Both the position numbers and the translations under genes were made by a program. A stretch of 64,000 bases of DNA from positions 372,001-436,000 of the forward strand of contig NZ_NJFZ01000009.1 in the NCBI RefSeq assembly GCF_002270355.1. Direction: 5' to 3'. Below the pieces are notes generated by a model that worked only from the letters and a program-made list of their open reading frames with translations, searched no databases and was not told the origin of the DNA. Below are positions 53,261-61,512 of the stretch, one piece after another. Origin of the DNA: Flectobacillus sp. BAB-3569. Its GTDB lineage: Bacteria; Bacteroidota; Bacteroidia; Cytophagales; Spirosomataceae. Position 1 is the first letter of the stretch. Each line of letters opens with the position of its first letter.

Positions 53261-54205
53261 ATGCTCAAACGACTAAGAAATACCAAATTATATTCCCTCG
53301 TAATCTATTTTTTACAAACAACACGCTTAAAAAACACAACTGCAACTGTTTATTACGTCCTGAAAATATTGATTCAAAAAATCATTCAGTTCGATATAGA
53401 CGTGCGTGCAGCAGCGGTGGCGTATAATTTTACTTTGGCGGTTTTTCCTACCTTGATTTTTCTTTTTTCTTTAATTCCCTACATCCCTGTTGAGAATCTA
53501 GACGAAAGAATTCTTAATTTACTTTCAGACGTAATGCCTGCGGGGATTTATGGCGAAGCCAAGCGTACCATTGTCGAAATTATCAGCAAGCCACGAGGAG
53601 GCGTTTTATCGCTCGGTTTTTTCTTTGCTTTGTACGCTTCTACAAGCGGAACAATGGCATTGATGCGAGCCTTTAATCTGACCTTAACAACACAAGAAAA
53701 GCGAGGTTTTGTCAAAGCCAGATTGATTGCCGTGATGATGAATTTCTTGCTGACAATGGTTTTGTTCGTGTCGATTGTAGTATTGATTGTAGGGAGACTT
53801 TTAGTGGATATGCTTTTTGAAGGAGGGATGATTAATCCCAGTTTTACATTTTATCTCTTACAAGCATTGACCTATTTTGTGATTTTTACGCTGTTTTTTC
53901 TGGTTATTTCTATTGTATATTATTGGGGGCCTTCTGTACACAAAAAATGGAAGTTTATAAACGTTGGTTCCATTACAGCCTCTATTTTGACGATTATTAT
54001 AACAAACGGATTTTCGTATTATCTTTCTAATTTTGCTTCTTACAACAGGCTTTACGGAACAATTGGTACCTTTATTGCCTTGATGGTTTGGCTTTATCTG
54101 ATTGCGTTGGTATTGATTCTGGGATTTGAGATAAATGCGAGTATCGACTATGCGATAAATGTGCCACCAGATAGCGAAGAGGAGTTTTTGTCGGTTGAAA
54201 ATTGA
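53261..54205 (+). CDS. YihY/BrkB family membrane protein
   Basis: 314 residues with about six membrane helices. The family region DVRAAAVAYNFTLAVFPTLI follows an N-terminal amphipathic part; GFFFALYASTSGTMALMRAF and RLYGTIGTFIALMVWLYLIA are typical of the C-terminal half. It was once misannotated as ribonuclease BN; the real function is still unclear. The protein ends with an acidic tail (PPDSEEEFLSVEN). Confidence 0.9.
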   Translation: MLKRLRNTKLYSLVIYFLQTTRLKNTTATVYYVLKILIQKIIQFDIDVRAAAVAYNFTLAVFPTLIFLFSLIPYIPVENLDERILNLLSDVMPAGIYGEAKRTIVEIISKPRGGVLSLGFFFALYASTSGTMALMRAFNLTLTTQEKRGFVKARLIAVMMNFLLTMVLFVSIVVLIVGRLLVDMLFEGGMINPSFTFYLLQALTYFVIFTLFFLVISIVYYWGPSVHKKWKFINVGSITASILTIIITNGFSYYLSNFASYNRLYGTIGTFIALMVWLYLIALVLILGFEINASIDYAINVPPDSEEEFLSVEN

Positions 54206-54237
54206 AAAAGCCGCACTCAAAGTAAGCACGGCTTTTT
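54204..54237 (+). terminator. Terminator after the yihY-like gene
   Basis: AAAAAGCCG pairs with CGGCTTTTT across a loop of about 15 bases; the stem overlaps the last codon. The T run makes it a good terminator. Confidence 0.8.
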
Positions 54238-54438
54238 GTACCCTAACCCATAAAAATCAATGAAGTATTCCTACTTTTTAGCATTGATAATCAATTTTCC
54301 GCCATAATCGTGCCAAATTTTTATTATTTCTCATAAATAGAAGCTTTTTTGAAAAAAAAGTACTTCTATTTTGTTTTTTGACTCCAAGTTCTCACCTTGT
54401 TATCTCAATAAGTCGCAATCCACAGAACATTTTTTAAG

Positions 54439-54446
54439 AAGGAGGT
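54439..54446 (+). promoter_or_regulatory. Perfect Shine-Dalgarno sequence
   Basis: AAGGAGGT lies 3 bases before ATG 54450 and could pair fully with the 16S rRNA 3' end. Strong Shine-Dalgarno sequences are rare in Bacteroidota and none of comparable quality is seen elsewhere in this window. It supports the ATG at 54450 as the start. Confidence 0.72.
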
Positions 54447-54449
54447 ACC

Positions 54450-55073
54450 ATGGCAGAGTTTATAAAGCTGTACGAAAAAGGTACAGATATGCGAAAAATC
54501 GATCAGATTATTTCGTGCCTGAAAGACGGTGGCGTCATTATTTATCCTACCGATACGGTGTATGGAATGGGATGTGATATTCATAATACCCGTGCTGTTG
54601 AACGTATTTGTCAAATCAAAGGAATAAAGCCCAACAAAAACAACTTCTCTTTTATCTGTTATGATTTGAGTCATATTTCGGACTATGCAAAAGTATCGAA
54701 TGCCGCTTTTAAGCTTATGAAAAAAGCTTTACCTGGGCCGTTCACTTTTGTGTTAGATGGAAACAACAAAGTTCCTAAAGTATTAGCTCAAGGGAAGAAA
54801 ACCGTGGGAGTTCGTGTTCCTGATAATGAAATAACACGATTGATTGTCAAAGAATTAGGGAATCCCATTATCACAACTTCGATACGTGATGAAGACGATA
54901 TTGTGGAATATTCAACTGACCCAGAATTAATTTTTGAAAAATTTCAAAATGTAGTTGATATCGTAATTGATGGAGGATTTGGGAATAATATTCCTTCGAC
55001 TATTGTGGATGCAACTTCTGATGATTTTGAAGTGATTCGTCAGGGATTAGGCGAATTAGAAGAGTTTTTGTAA
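54450..55073 (+). CDS. YciO-type threonylcarbamoyl-AMP synthase family protein
   Basis: 207 residues of the Sua5/YrdC/YciO fold. GGVIIYPTDTVYGMGCDIHN, ICQIKGIKPNKNNFSFICYD, MKKALPGPFTFVLDGNNKVP and VGVRVPDNEITRLIVKELG match the YciO subfamily better than TsaC. YciO proteins are related to the enzyme that makes the tRNA t6A precursor, but their own activity is debated. The gene has an exceptional ribosome binding site. TsaE, a t6A pathway protein, is encoded 2.5 kb downstream. Confidence 0.88.
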   Translation: MAEFIKLYEKGTDMRKIDQIISCLKDGGVIIYPTDTVYGMGCDIHNTRAVERICQIKGIKPNKNNFSFICYDLSHISDYAKVSNAAFKLMKKALPGPFTFVLDGNNKVPKVLAQGKKTVGVRVPDNEITRLIVKELGNPIITTSIRDEDDIVEYSTDPELIFEKFQNVVDIVIDGGFGNNIPSTIVDATSDDFEVIRQGLGELEEFL

Positions 55074-55333
55074 TTGTGAGTGATGAATTTTGAGTGCTGA
55101 GTTTTTAATTTAATTAATTGATGTACAGTGAAGGGTTTTGCTATTTGGTTGAATTTTCTGATTGCTAGACAAAATTGAAGTCTCTAGTTCAAGACTTAGT
55201 CTTGGACTTACTTTTTTAAACAGTTTAAAACTGTATTAATAAAATTGAGTGACGAAGTCTAAACATCTGAATACCACTTACTCGTCTTGTCCAGTAGCCA
55301 GTTGGATTCTATTTTGCACTATTATTCATTATG
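55074..55333. other. Spacer with two palindromes
   Basis: The gap holds CAAGACT-T-AGTCTTG (55190-55204) and ACAGTTT-A-AAACTGT (55220-55234). Neither has a T run. They could be RNA stems or protein-binding sites. No ORF is convincing. Confidence 0.5.
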
Positions 55334-55372
55334 AAAAAAAGCGGTCGAAACTTGTTTTTCGACCGCTTTTTT
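55334..55372. terminator. Bidirectional terminator of the GCGGTC family
   Basis: AAAAAAAGCGGTCGAAA (55334-55350) pairs with TTTTTCGACCGCTTTTTT (55355-55372). It separates the convergent yciO-like and mlaE-like genes and is very similar to 62355-62396 and 37170-37208. Confidence 0.92.
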
Positions 55373-55396
55373 CATACTTATAAAAGGATGACTATC

Positions 55397-56131
55397 TCAA
55401 ACTCCTACTAATAATTGCGCAAGTAAATAATCTGCTACTAATACAGCGATACAGCTATTCGTCACGGCTTTGGTAGATGACTGACCCACTTCTAGTGCTC
55501 CCCCTTTGGTAAAATATCCTTGAAAGGCAGAGATAGAGGCAATCAAAAAGGCAAAAACCACCGACTTGATAATGGCAAATGGTACATAAATAGGATGGAA
55601 GTCAAAACGTAAGCCTTGAATATACTCCGACGGCGAAATAGCACCCGAAAGCCAACCTGCTAAATAGCCTCCATAAATAGAGAGAAATCCTGCTAATGCA
55701 ACTAACATCGGGAAAGTAATAATGGCACCAATGATTTTTGGTAAAACCAAATAAGAAGTAGAATTAATACCCATTACTTCCAAGGCATCAATCTGCTCAG
55801 TAATTTGCATGGTACCTAATTGACTGGCAATATGCGAACCCACTTTTCCTGCCAAAACAATGGCCGTAATCGTAGGTGCGAGTTCCAAAATCGTGGAATC
55901 TCGTACAATCAAACTAATAATGTATTTCGGTACGAATGGATTTGAAAGGTTGGCCGCCGTTTGCACACAGGTTACAGCTCCAATAAAGGATGAAACAATT
56001 GAAACAATGAGTAGAGAATTAATTCCAATTTCATAAGCCTCCTCAAATACCAAATCAAAATAAACCTTAAATTTTTCAGGATTTTTAAATAAATTCCCCA
56101 TGAAAATGAAATATCTACCTATTCTTGTCAC
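55397..56131 (-). CDS. mlaE: MlaE-type ABC transporter permease
   Basis: 244 residues with five to six helices. The MlaE motifs are FIGAVTCVQTAANL, TITAIVLAGKVGSHIASQLG followed by TMQITEQIDALEVMGINSTS, and the C-terminal FQGYFTKGGALEVGQSSTKA. It should form the membrane core of an Mla-type system moving phospholipids to or from the outer membrane. The matching ATPase gene (mlaF), usually adjacent, is not next to it, and a terminator follows directly. Confidence 0.92.
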   Translation of the reverse strand: MTRIGRYFIFMGNLFKNPEKFKVYFDLVFEEAYEIGINSLLIVSIVSSFIGAVTCVQTAANLSNPFVPKYIISLIVRDSTILELAPTITAIVLAGKVGSHIASQLGTMQITEQIDALEVMGINSTSYLVLPKIIGAIITFPMLVALAGFLSIYGGYLAGWLSGAISPSEYIQGLRFDFHPIYVPFAIIKSVVFAFLIASISAFQGYFTKGGALEVGQSSTKAVTNSCIAVLVADYLLAQLLVGV

Positions 56132-56343
56132 TTCGTTTTCTGTTAAGCGTTATAAGTTAGTAACTTCGTTGCTACGTTTTTGTAGCTATGACAACTTTAG
56201 CAAGCTGTGCCCTCAAAGATAACAAACCTTACAAGAAAAATCGGTGAAGGGAACAGAGTTTTTATGACAGATGTTGTTGAGAGGAATAAGAAAGTAATTC
56301 AAGCGAAGGTATTATTGAATATACATGCCATAAACAATCATTT

Positions 56344-57021
56344 ATGAAATCGATTATCGTAACGGGCGGAACAAAAGGTATCGGAAGAGCTATTGTTGAC
56401 AAGTTTGCCCAAGAACAATATCAGGTATTTACTTGTGCTCGTTCAGAGGATGAGTCTTTAAAAGGAATATCAAATGTTCATTTTTTTAAGGCTGATTTAT
56501 CACAACGTAGCGATGTTTTAGCTTTTGCGGATTTTGTTCGTCAACATACCGAAAGTGTAGATATTTTGGTAAATAATACAGGCTTCTTTATCCCAGGTCA
56601 AATTCATAATGAGGAGGAAGGGACGCTTGAAGCCATGATTGAAACTAATGTTTACAGTGCCTATCATCTAACAAGACAGTTTGTTAATAAGATGATTGAA
56701 TTGCGTTCAGGACATATTTTCAATATTTGTTCTACCGCAAGTATTACTGCCTATACCAATGGAGGCTCTTATTGTATTTCAAAGTTTGCTCTTTTGGGTA
56801 TGAGTAAAGTATTACGTGAGGAGCTGAAGCCTTTTAATGTACGTGTAACAAGCATTTTACCAGGTGCAACCCTGACCAACTCATGGGCAGGTGTCGATTT
56901 GCCAACCGAGCGTTTTATGCGTTCTGAAGATGTCGCAGAAGTAATCTGGACGGCACACAAAATGCCAGCCAGCACAGTTTTGGAAGAAATTTTATTACGC
57001 CCACAGTTGGGGGATATATAA
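56344..57021 (+). CDS. Short-chain dehydrogenase/reductase (SDR)
   Basis: 225 residues, classical SDR. TGGTKGIGRAIV is the coenzyme glycine motif; NNTGFF replaces the usual NNAG; IFNICSTAS supplies the catalytic Ser; YCISKFALLGM is the YxxxK motif (Tyr and Lys). CARSEDE after the second strand suggests NADPH. The substrate is unknown. Its stop is about 26 bases before the repeat array. Confidence 0.9.
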   Translation: MKSIIVTGGTKGIGRAIVDKFAQEQYQVFTCARSEDESLKGISNVHFFKADLSQRSDVLAFADFVRQHTESVDILVNNTGFFIPGQIHNEEEGTLEAMIETNVYSAYHLTRQFVNKMIELRSGHIFNICSTASITAYTNGGSYCISKFALLGMSKVLREELKPFNVRVTSILPGATLTNSWAGVDLPTERFMRSEDVAEVIWTAHKMPASTVLEEILLRPQLGDI

Positions 57022-57047
57022 TGGTGAATTAGTGAGTTGTGAATTTT

Positions 57048-57347
57048 GCCTTCGTTGGAGTTATTTCCAACGACTCAAGCGTCAGCAACTCATCAAGTGT
57101 GGAGGATAGGTTTGGGCTATTCTGCCATCGTTGGAGTTATCTCCAACGACCTAAGCGTCAGCAACTAACCAAGTGTGGAGGATAGGTTTGGGCTATTCTG
57201 CCATCGTTGGAGTTATCTCCAACGACGCAAGCGTCAGCAACTAACCGAGTCAGGAGGATAGGGTTTGGGCTATTCTGCCGTCGATGGAGTTATCTCCAAC
57301 GACGCAAGCGTCAGCAACTCGCCTAGTCAGGAGGATAGGGTTTGGCT
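57048..57347. repeat. Tandem array of about four 76-bp hairpin units
   Basis: Units start at 57048, 57124, 57200 and 57277 (spacing 76, 76, 77). The better-conserved units contain CGTTGGAG-TTAT-CTCCAACG (57205-57224 in unit 3). Units 3 and 4 also contain GACGC-AA-GCGTC (57224-57235 and 57301-57312), which is degenerate in units 1 and 2. All share CGTCAGCAACT and GGAGGATAGG. No direct-repeat plus spacer design of a CRISPR is present. It resembles a REP/BIME-like hairpin array. Confidence 0.85.
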
Positions 57348-57358
57348 GTTGGCTAACA

Positions 57359-57488
57359 CAAGTTTGTTGGAGAAAACTCCAACAAAGGCTAAAAAAACTC
57401 CAACAAAGGCTGAAATTCCAACAATGACGCAAGTATGTTGGAGAAAACTCCAACAAAGGCGGGAAAGGCTGAAATTCCAACAATGACG
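57359..57488. repeat. Second hairpin repeat array, 71-bp period
   Basis: Two copies start at 57359 and 57430. Each has TGTTGGAG-AAAA-CTCCAACA (perfect stem at 57363-57386, extended to 10 bp, and at 57436-57455) and ends in GGCTGAAATTCCAACAATGA (57408-57427, 57467-57486). The stem bases TTGGAG/CTCCAA are the same as in the first array but the loop is AAAA. Confidence 0.8.
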
Positions 57489-57561
57489 AATAGTGAAAAT
57501 AACACTAAATCACTCATTCACAAATCACTAAATAGCTGAAATAGTAGATTTAATTTTGGAA

Positions 57562-57987
57562 ATGGAAAAACAAATTCAATATCAGAGTCTGGAACAATTG
57601 CCAGAAGTAGCTGCTCAAATTACGGAATTTGGCAAAAGTGAGTTAGTTTGGTTATTTGAAGGACAGATGGGAGCTGGTAAAACTACGCTTATCAAGGCGC
57701 TGTGTGCCAATTGGGGAGTTACCAATCATGTACAAAGTCCTACGTTCTCAATTGTCAACGAGTATATTACCGAAACCAAAGAAACGCTCTATCATTTTGA
57801 CTTTTATCGTTTAAAAAACGAGGTAGAAGCTATGGATATGGGTGTGGAGGAGTATTTTGATTCGGGAAACTATTGCTTTGTTGAATGGCCTTCCAAGATT
57901 GAAAACTTGTGGCCCTTGAATTATTTAAGCATTGAAATTTCAGTGCAAACTGATGGAAGTCGCCTTATTATTTTGAAAAAAAATTAG
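57562..57987 (+). CDS. tsaE: t6A biosynthesis ATPase TsaE
   Basis: 141 residues. WLFEGQMGAGKTTLIKALC is the Walker A region, SPTFSIVNEY the switch-like segment, HFDFYRL and FVEWPSKIENLWP the remaining family landmarks. TsaE drives the TsaB-TsaD complex that adds threonylcarbamoyl to A37 of tRNAs. ATG 57562 is preferred to TTG 57556. The alanine dehydrogenase gene follows after about 85 bases. Confidence 0.95.
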   Translation: MEKQIQYQSLEQLPEVAAQITEFGKSELVWLFEGQMGAGKTTLIKALCANWGVTNHVQSPTFSIVNEYITETKETLYHFDFYRLKNEVEAMDMGVEEYFDSGNYCFVEWPSKIENLWPLNYLSIEISVQTDGSRLIILKKN

Positions 57988-58072
57988 TAAACCTTCACGA
58001 TAGAATTTTGGAAAGGTCAAGCAACATTTTATTTTCGTGCTATACTAACCCAATCTTGTGTTGAATAAAGCA

Positions 58073-59308
58073 ATGGCTAAACAATCTGGATTTAAAGAAA
58101 TACTCGCCCAAACAGGACTTACTCAAACGGCTTTGATGCCTCAAGAAGCGTTGTTGTGGACCAAGCAAAATGCTAAAAGCTTGTTCATCGGCTTACCAAA
58201 GGAAATTACCCTACACGAAAAACGTGTTTCCTTAACCCCCGATGCTGTATCGCTTTTGGTAAAAAATGGTCATCAAGTGTTGATTGAGACTGGCGCAGGC
58301 GAAGGTGCCAAATTCAAAGACTCTCAGTACTCCGAAGCTGGTGCTCAAATCGCCTATTCGAAAGAGGAGCTGTATAAAGCCGATGTGATTGTAAAAATTC
58401 AGCCACTTACGGAAGAAGAACTCGAATACCTGAAACATGGAGCTACTTTGATTTCGGCACTCAATATGCAAAAATCTACCAAAGAGTATTTTGAGAAACT
58501 TAACCGTAAGAAGGTCACAGCACTGGCATACGAGTTTATCGAAGACAACGCTGGAGGTTTGCCTTTGATTCGTGCCATGTCCGAAATTGCTGGAAGTACT
58601 GTTATGTTGATCGCTGCTGAATGTTTGAGCAGTTCCAATAATGGTATGGGGGTAATTTTGGGAGGAATAACAGGAGTACCACCAACGAAAGTGGTTTTTC
58701 TGGGTGCTGGTACCGTTTCTGAATTTGCCGCTCGAACAGCGATTAGTCTGGGAGCTGATGTGAAGATTTTTGATAAAGATATTTACAAACTTCAGCGTCT
58801 CAAACATGCCATTGGTCAGCATGTTTATACTTGTATTATTGATTCTCATGTTTTGCCAGAAGCAATTATTCAAGCCGACGTTGTGATAGGGGCATTGCGC
58901 GCTGAAAATGGCTTTACGCCTTGTATTATTACTGAAGAAATGGTTTCTAGAATGAAACCAGACTCGGTATTAATCGACGTTTGTATCGACCAAGGGGGCT
59001 GTTTTGAAACATCTGAGTTGACCGATTTAGCTAACCCTACTTATCGTAAATATGATGTAATTCATTATTGTGTGCCTAATATTCCTTCGCGCGTAGCACA
59101 TACTGCTACTCAGGCTTTGAGTAATATTTTTACCTCATTTTTGCTTAAAACAGGAAAAACAGGTGGAATAGAAGAAGCAATTTTTGCCAACAAAGCCTTT
59201 ATGAAAGGGGTTTACAGTTATAAAGGAAGCTTGACAAATGCTCAAATAGCAAAAAAACTAGGAATAGCTTACAAGGACCTAAGTTTGTTGGCGGCTGCTA
59301 GGTTCTAA
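58073..59308 (+). CDS. ald: Alanine dehydrogenase
   Basis: 411 residues from ATG 58073 (GTG 58058 is a less likely start). GLPKEITLHEKRVSLTPDAV carries the substrate Arg, KIQPLTEEEL and AYEFIEDNAGGLPLIRAMSE follow, and GAGTVSEFAARTAISLGADV is the NAD-binding Rossmann motif. The C-terminal PNIPSRVAHTATQALSN is conserved. It interconverts alanine and pyruvate with ammonia. A role in glutamate metabolism or proton-pumping transhydrogenase function is not supported. Confidence 0.93.
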   Translation: MAKQSGFKEILAQTGLTQTALMPQEALLWTKQNAKSLFIGLPKEITLHEKRVSLTPDAVSLLVKNGHQVLIETGAGEGAKFKDSQYSEAGAQIAYSKEELYKADVIVKIQPLTEEELEYLKHGATLISALNMQKSTKEYFEKLNRKKVTALAYEFIEDNAGGLPLIRAMSEIAGSTVMLIAAECLSSSNNGMGVILGGITGVPPTKVVFLGAGTVSEFAARTAISLGADVKIFDKDIYKLQRLKHAIGQHVYTCIIDSHVLPEAIIQADVVIGALRAENGFTPCIITEEMVSRMKPDSVLIDVCIDQGGCFETSELTDLANPTYRKYDVIHYCVPNIPSRVAHTATQALSNIFTSFLLKTGKTGGIEEAIFANKAFMKGVYSYKGSLTNAQIAKKLGIAYKDLSLLAAARF

Positions 59309-59327
59309 ATAAAACTAAATTTTATCG

Positions 59328-60110
59328 ATGGGAAAATTGATTACCTCAAGATATCTGAAGACTTGGAAATCATTGTTAGACCTCGATATTCAGGATGAAT
59401 TTTCGGAGGTAGAACAAATACGTTTGGAACCTCATAGCTTTACATTTTATACTTCTGTTTCAGTAATGTCTTCCTCTAAGATAGAAGGAGAACAGCTTGA
59501 GGTTGATAGTTTTGTGAAGCACAAACTTTTACAAATTGAATATCTTCCTGAGCTAACAGAAAAGCCTAATGATTTATATAATGCATACCTGTTTGCTCAA
59601 GATTATCCCTTGACGTACGCCAATTTCTTAGAGGCGCATAAGCTGATCTCAGCTCATTTACTTCCTGAAAGGCTAAGAGGTACGCTACGGAAAACCGAAA
59701 TGCTTGTTATGGAGCATAAAACTGGTAGAATTCAGTATGAGGCAGCTCCACTTGGACTAATAGAGAAAGAATTTGAAGCTTTTTGGACTGAAATAGATGA
59801 ATTATTGCAAGAACCAATGCCAGTTGAAGAGGTATTTTATTACGCTTCCTTTATCCATCTGGTATTTGTAAATATTCACCCTTTTAGTGATGGTAATGGA
59901 CGACTAGCGCGATTATTAGAAAAGTGGTTTTTAGCTGAAAAATTAGGGAGAAGTGCATGGTTTATTAAGTCCGAAAAGTATTATTACAAAAACGTAAATA
60001 CTTACTATAAGAATCTTGCAAGGTTAGGTATTTATTATGAGGGATTAGATTACGAAAAATCGATTCCTTTTTTACTAATGCTCCCAGAGGCATTAATTTT
60101 TGAAAAGTAA
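59328..60110 (+). CDS. Class II Fic family protein
   Basis: 260 residues. The Fic active site is HPFSDGNGR near residue 184 (consensus HPFxxGNGR). The N-terminal inhibitory helix carries SSKIEGE near residue 48, matching the S/TxxxEG motif of class II Fic proteins, which lock themselves by blocking ATP gamma-phosphate binding. It probably AMPylates a protein hydroxyl, target unknown. No separate antitoxin is needed. It begins 19 bases after alanine dehydrogenase, in one transcript direction. Confidence 0.93.
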   Translation: MGKLITSRYLKTWKSLLDLDIQDEFSEVEQIRLEPHSFTFYTSVSVMSSSKIEGEQLEVDSFVKHKLLQIEYLPELTEKPNDLYNAYLFAQDYPLTYANFLEAHKLISAHLLPERLRGTLRKTEMLVMEHKTGRIQYEAAPLGLIEKEFEAFWTEIDELLQEPMPVEEVFYYASFIHLVFVNIHPFSDGNGRLARLLEKWFLAEKLGRSAWFIKSEKYYYKNVNTYYKNLARLGIYYEGLDYEKSIPFLLMLPEALIFEK

Positions 60111-60123
60111 AATTTTAAATAAA

Positions 60124-60525
60124 ATGATTGAAGATTATCAAGCTATATCCAATGCCCCCAACTCTCCTGATTTGAATGGAAAGTACTTGGGCATTATTTC
60201 AACAGACTTCGCCTTAGTGGCCGAATTTGTCAAAGAAGCTTCTTATCAAATTAGAACTAGAGGTTTTTCCAAATATCCTATTTTCGCAGTTTCTCGTACT
60301 GTTGTGCCTGTTGGTTCAAAATTGATTGGTATCAACGAAATGAATGGGAATACTTGGAATTATAATGCCACAGTAGCAGAGGAGTTTATGCAAAGAGGTA
60401 TTATTTCTGCAGAAAATGCGGAGGTTTTTGAAAGTAGTTACAAAGACCCTGATGAGTTTTGCTGTTTGTTTGTCTTTGATAATGATTTTGCTAGTTTTGT
60501 GTATATTCCTTATCCGGAGGACTAA
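60124..60525 (+). CDS. Small protein of unknown function next to Fic
   Basis: 133 residues from ATG 60124, 13 bases after the Fic stop. No signal peptide or membrane segment. The sequence is acidic at the C-terminus (DNDFASFVYIPYPED) and has conserved-looking blocks (KYLGIISTDFALVAEFVKEA and FAVSRTVVPVGSKLIGINEM). Two adjacent Cys (EFCCLFVFDND) lie near residue 119. I do not recognise the family. Co-transcription with Fic suggests a partner, target or unrelated housekeeping protein. Confidence 0.6.
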   Translation: MIEDYQAISNAPNSPDLNGKYLGIISTDFALVAEFVKEASYQIRTRGFSKYPIFAVSRTVVPVGSKLIGINEMNGNTWNYNATVAEEFMQRGIISAENAEVFESSYKDPDEFCCLFVFDNDFASFVYIPYPED

Positions 60526-60561
60526 ACATTGCGTAATTAACCCACTATTAGATGTAATGAG

Positions 60562-61152
60562 ATGATAGTAAATCCCCAAAAAATAGAAATTGTGAAAGAG
60601 GCAATCTTCAGACTAGCAAACTTCTCGTCAGAAGAGTGGGACTTCTATCGTAGTCATATTGAAGAAGTTCAGTTTAAGAAAAAGGAATTTCTTACTGAAA
60701 TAGATCAGGTAGAATCGTGTACTTATTTTATCATTGAAGGTGCTGTAAAATATATTTCCTTCAAGGAGGATAAAGAAATTTGTGTGGATTTGGGCTTCAA
60801 AGGAAATTTTGTAAGTTCTTTTGCCTCTTGTTTATCTCAAACGCCTTCTTCCATTGGTATTCAGGCGGTTACGAAGGTTACTGCTATGCGTTTGCGTTAT
60901 CAGCCTGTTTTGGAGCTTTTGGAAAGATCTAAAAATGCTGAACGCTTTCACCGAAGAATCGCCGAAGGCTTGTATATCCGCGAAACAAAACGGACTTACA
61001 GCTTGATTTCGCAAAGTGCGGAGGAACGCTATCTTAATTTGATTACCTATCAACCAGATGCTTTAAGGCTTATTCCAGTAAAAGATTTAGCTTCTTTCTT
61101 GGGTATTCATCCCGATAGTTTGAGTCGTATCAGAAATAATATAAAGGCTTAG
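60562..61152 (+). CDS. Crp/Fnr family transcription regulator
   Basis: 196 residues, second such regulator in the window. The beta barrel region includes TEIDQVESCTYFIIEGAVKY, and the C-terminal helix-turn-helix is VKDLASFLGIHPDSLSRIRN. Its sensor region lacks a clear cyclic-AMP site. It is 37 bases after the small unknown gene and in the same direction, so it could regulate or belong to the Fic transcript. Confidence 0.88.
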   Translation: MIVNPQKIEIVKEAIFRLANFSSEEWDFYRSHIEEVQFKKKEFLTEIDQVESCTYFIIEGAVKYISFKEDKEICVDLGFKGNFVSSFASCLSQTPSSIGIQAVTKVTAMRLRYQPVLELLERSKNAERFHRRIAEGLYIRETKRTYSLISQSAEERYLNLITYQPDALRLIPVKDLASFLGIHPDSLSRIRNNIKA

Positions 61153-61164
61153 TTGTAAGCAAAT

Positions 61165-61190
61165 CAAAAAAGGCTGAAAAGCCTTTTTTG
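61165..61190 (+). terminator. Terminator after the Crp-family gene
   Basis: CAAAAAAGGCT (61165-61175), loop GAAA, AGCCTTTTTTG (61180-61190). Perfect stem with T run. Confidence 0.9.
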
Positions 61191-61275
61191 AAACTATAAT
61201 AAATGATTATATGTTTATATATTTATACAATATTGATTGATTTTTTACTACTTTGAGCAAATAAATACTAACGAC

Positions 61276-61512
61276 ATGGATTTAAAGAATTGGAGTGTGA
61301 TGCGATTTCTCCGTTTGGCAGTTGGAGCTTGGGCTTTAACAAACGGAATAATGCAGAAAGATTTTTTACTTTTGGGATTGAGTGCGATTGTACTTTTTCA
61401 AGCTATTTCTAATACTGGCTGTTGCGCCGCAGGAAATTGTAGTACTCCAGTAAACAAAAAAGCAGATACCAAGGATGCTTTAAAAGAACCTGTGGAATTT
61501 GAAGAGGTTTAA
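61276..61512 (+). CDS. Small DUF2892-like membrane protein
   Basis: 78 residues from ATG 61276 (an upstream in-frame ATG at 61237 is less likely). It has two short helices (FLRLAVGAWALTNGIMQ and LLGLSAIVLFQAISN) and a cysteine-rich stretch TGCCAAGNCSTP after the second, as in YgaP-like inner-membrane domain proteins often near sulfur or metal genes. It ends 4 bases inside the opposite-strand gene. Confidence 0.75.
   Translation: MDLKNWSVMRFLRLAVGAWALTNGIMQKDFLLLGLSAIVLFQAISNTGCCAAGNCSTPVNKKADTKDALKEPVEFEEV

Noticed and set aside
57250-57486. Open reading frames on both strands in the repeat array
   Set aside because: They follow the repeated hairpins, have repetitive translations, and no family motif or plausible start.
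57048-57488. CRISPR array
   Set aside because: The units repeat over their whole length and contain hairpins; there is no constant repeat separated by unique spacers, and no cas gene nearby.
59328-60525. Toxin-antitoxin pair (Fic with downstream antitoxin)
   Set aside because: The inhibitory motif is inside the Fic protein (class II), and class I antitoxins are normally encoded upstream.
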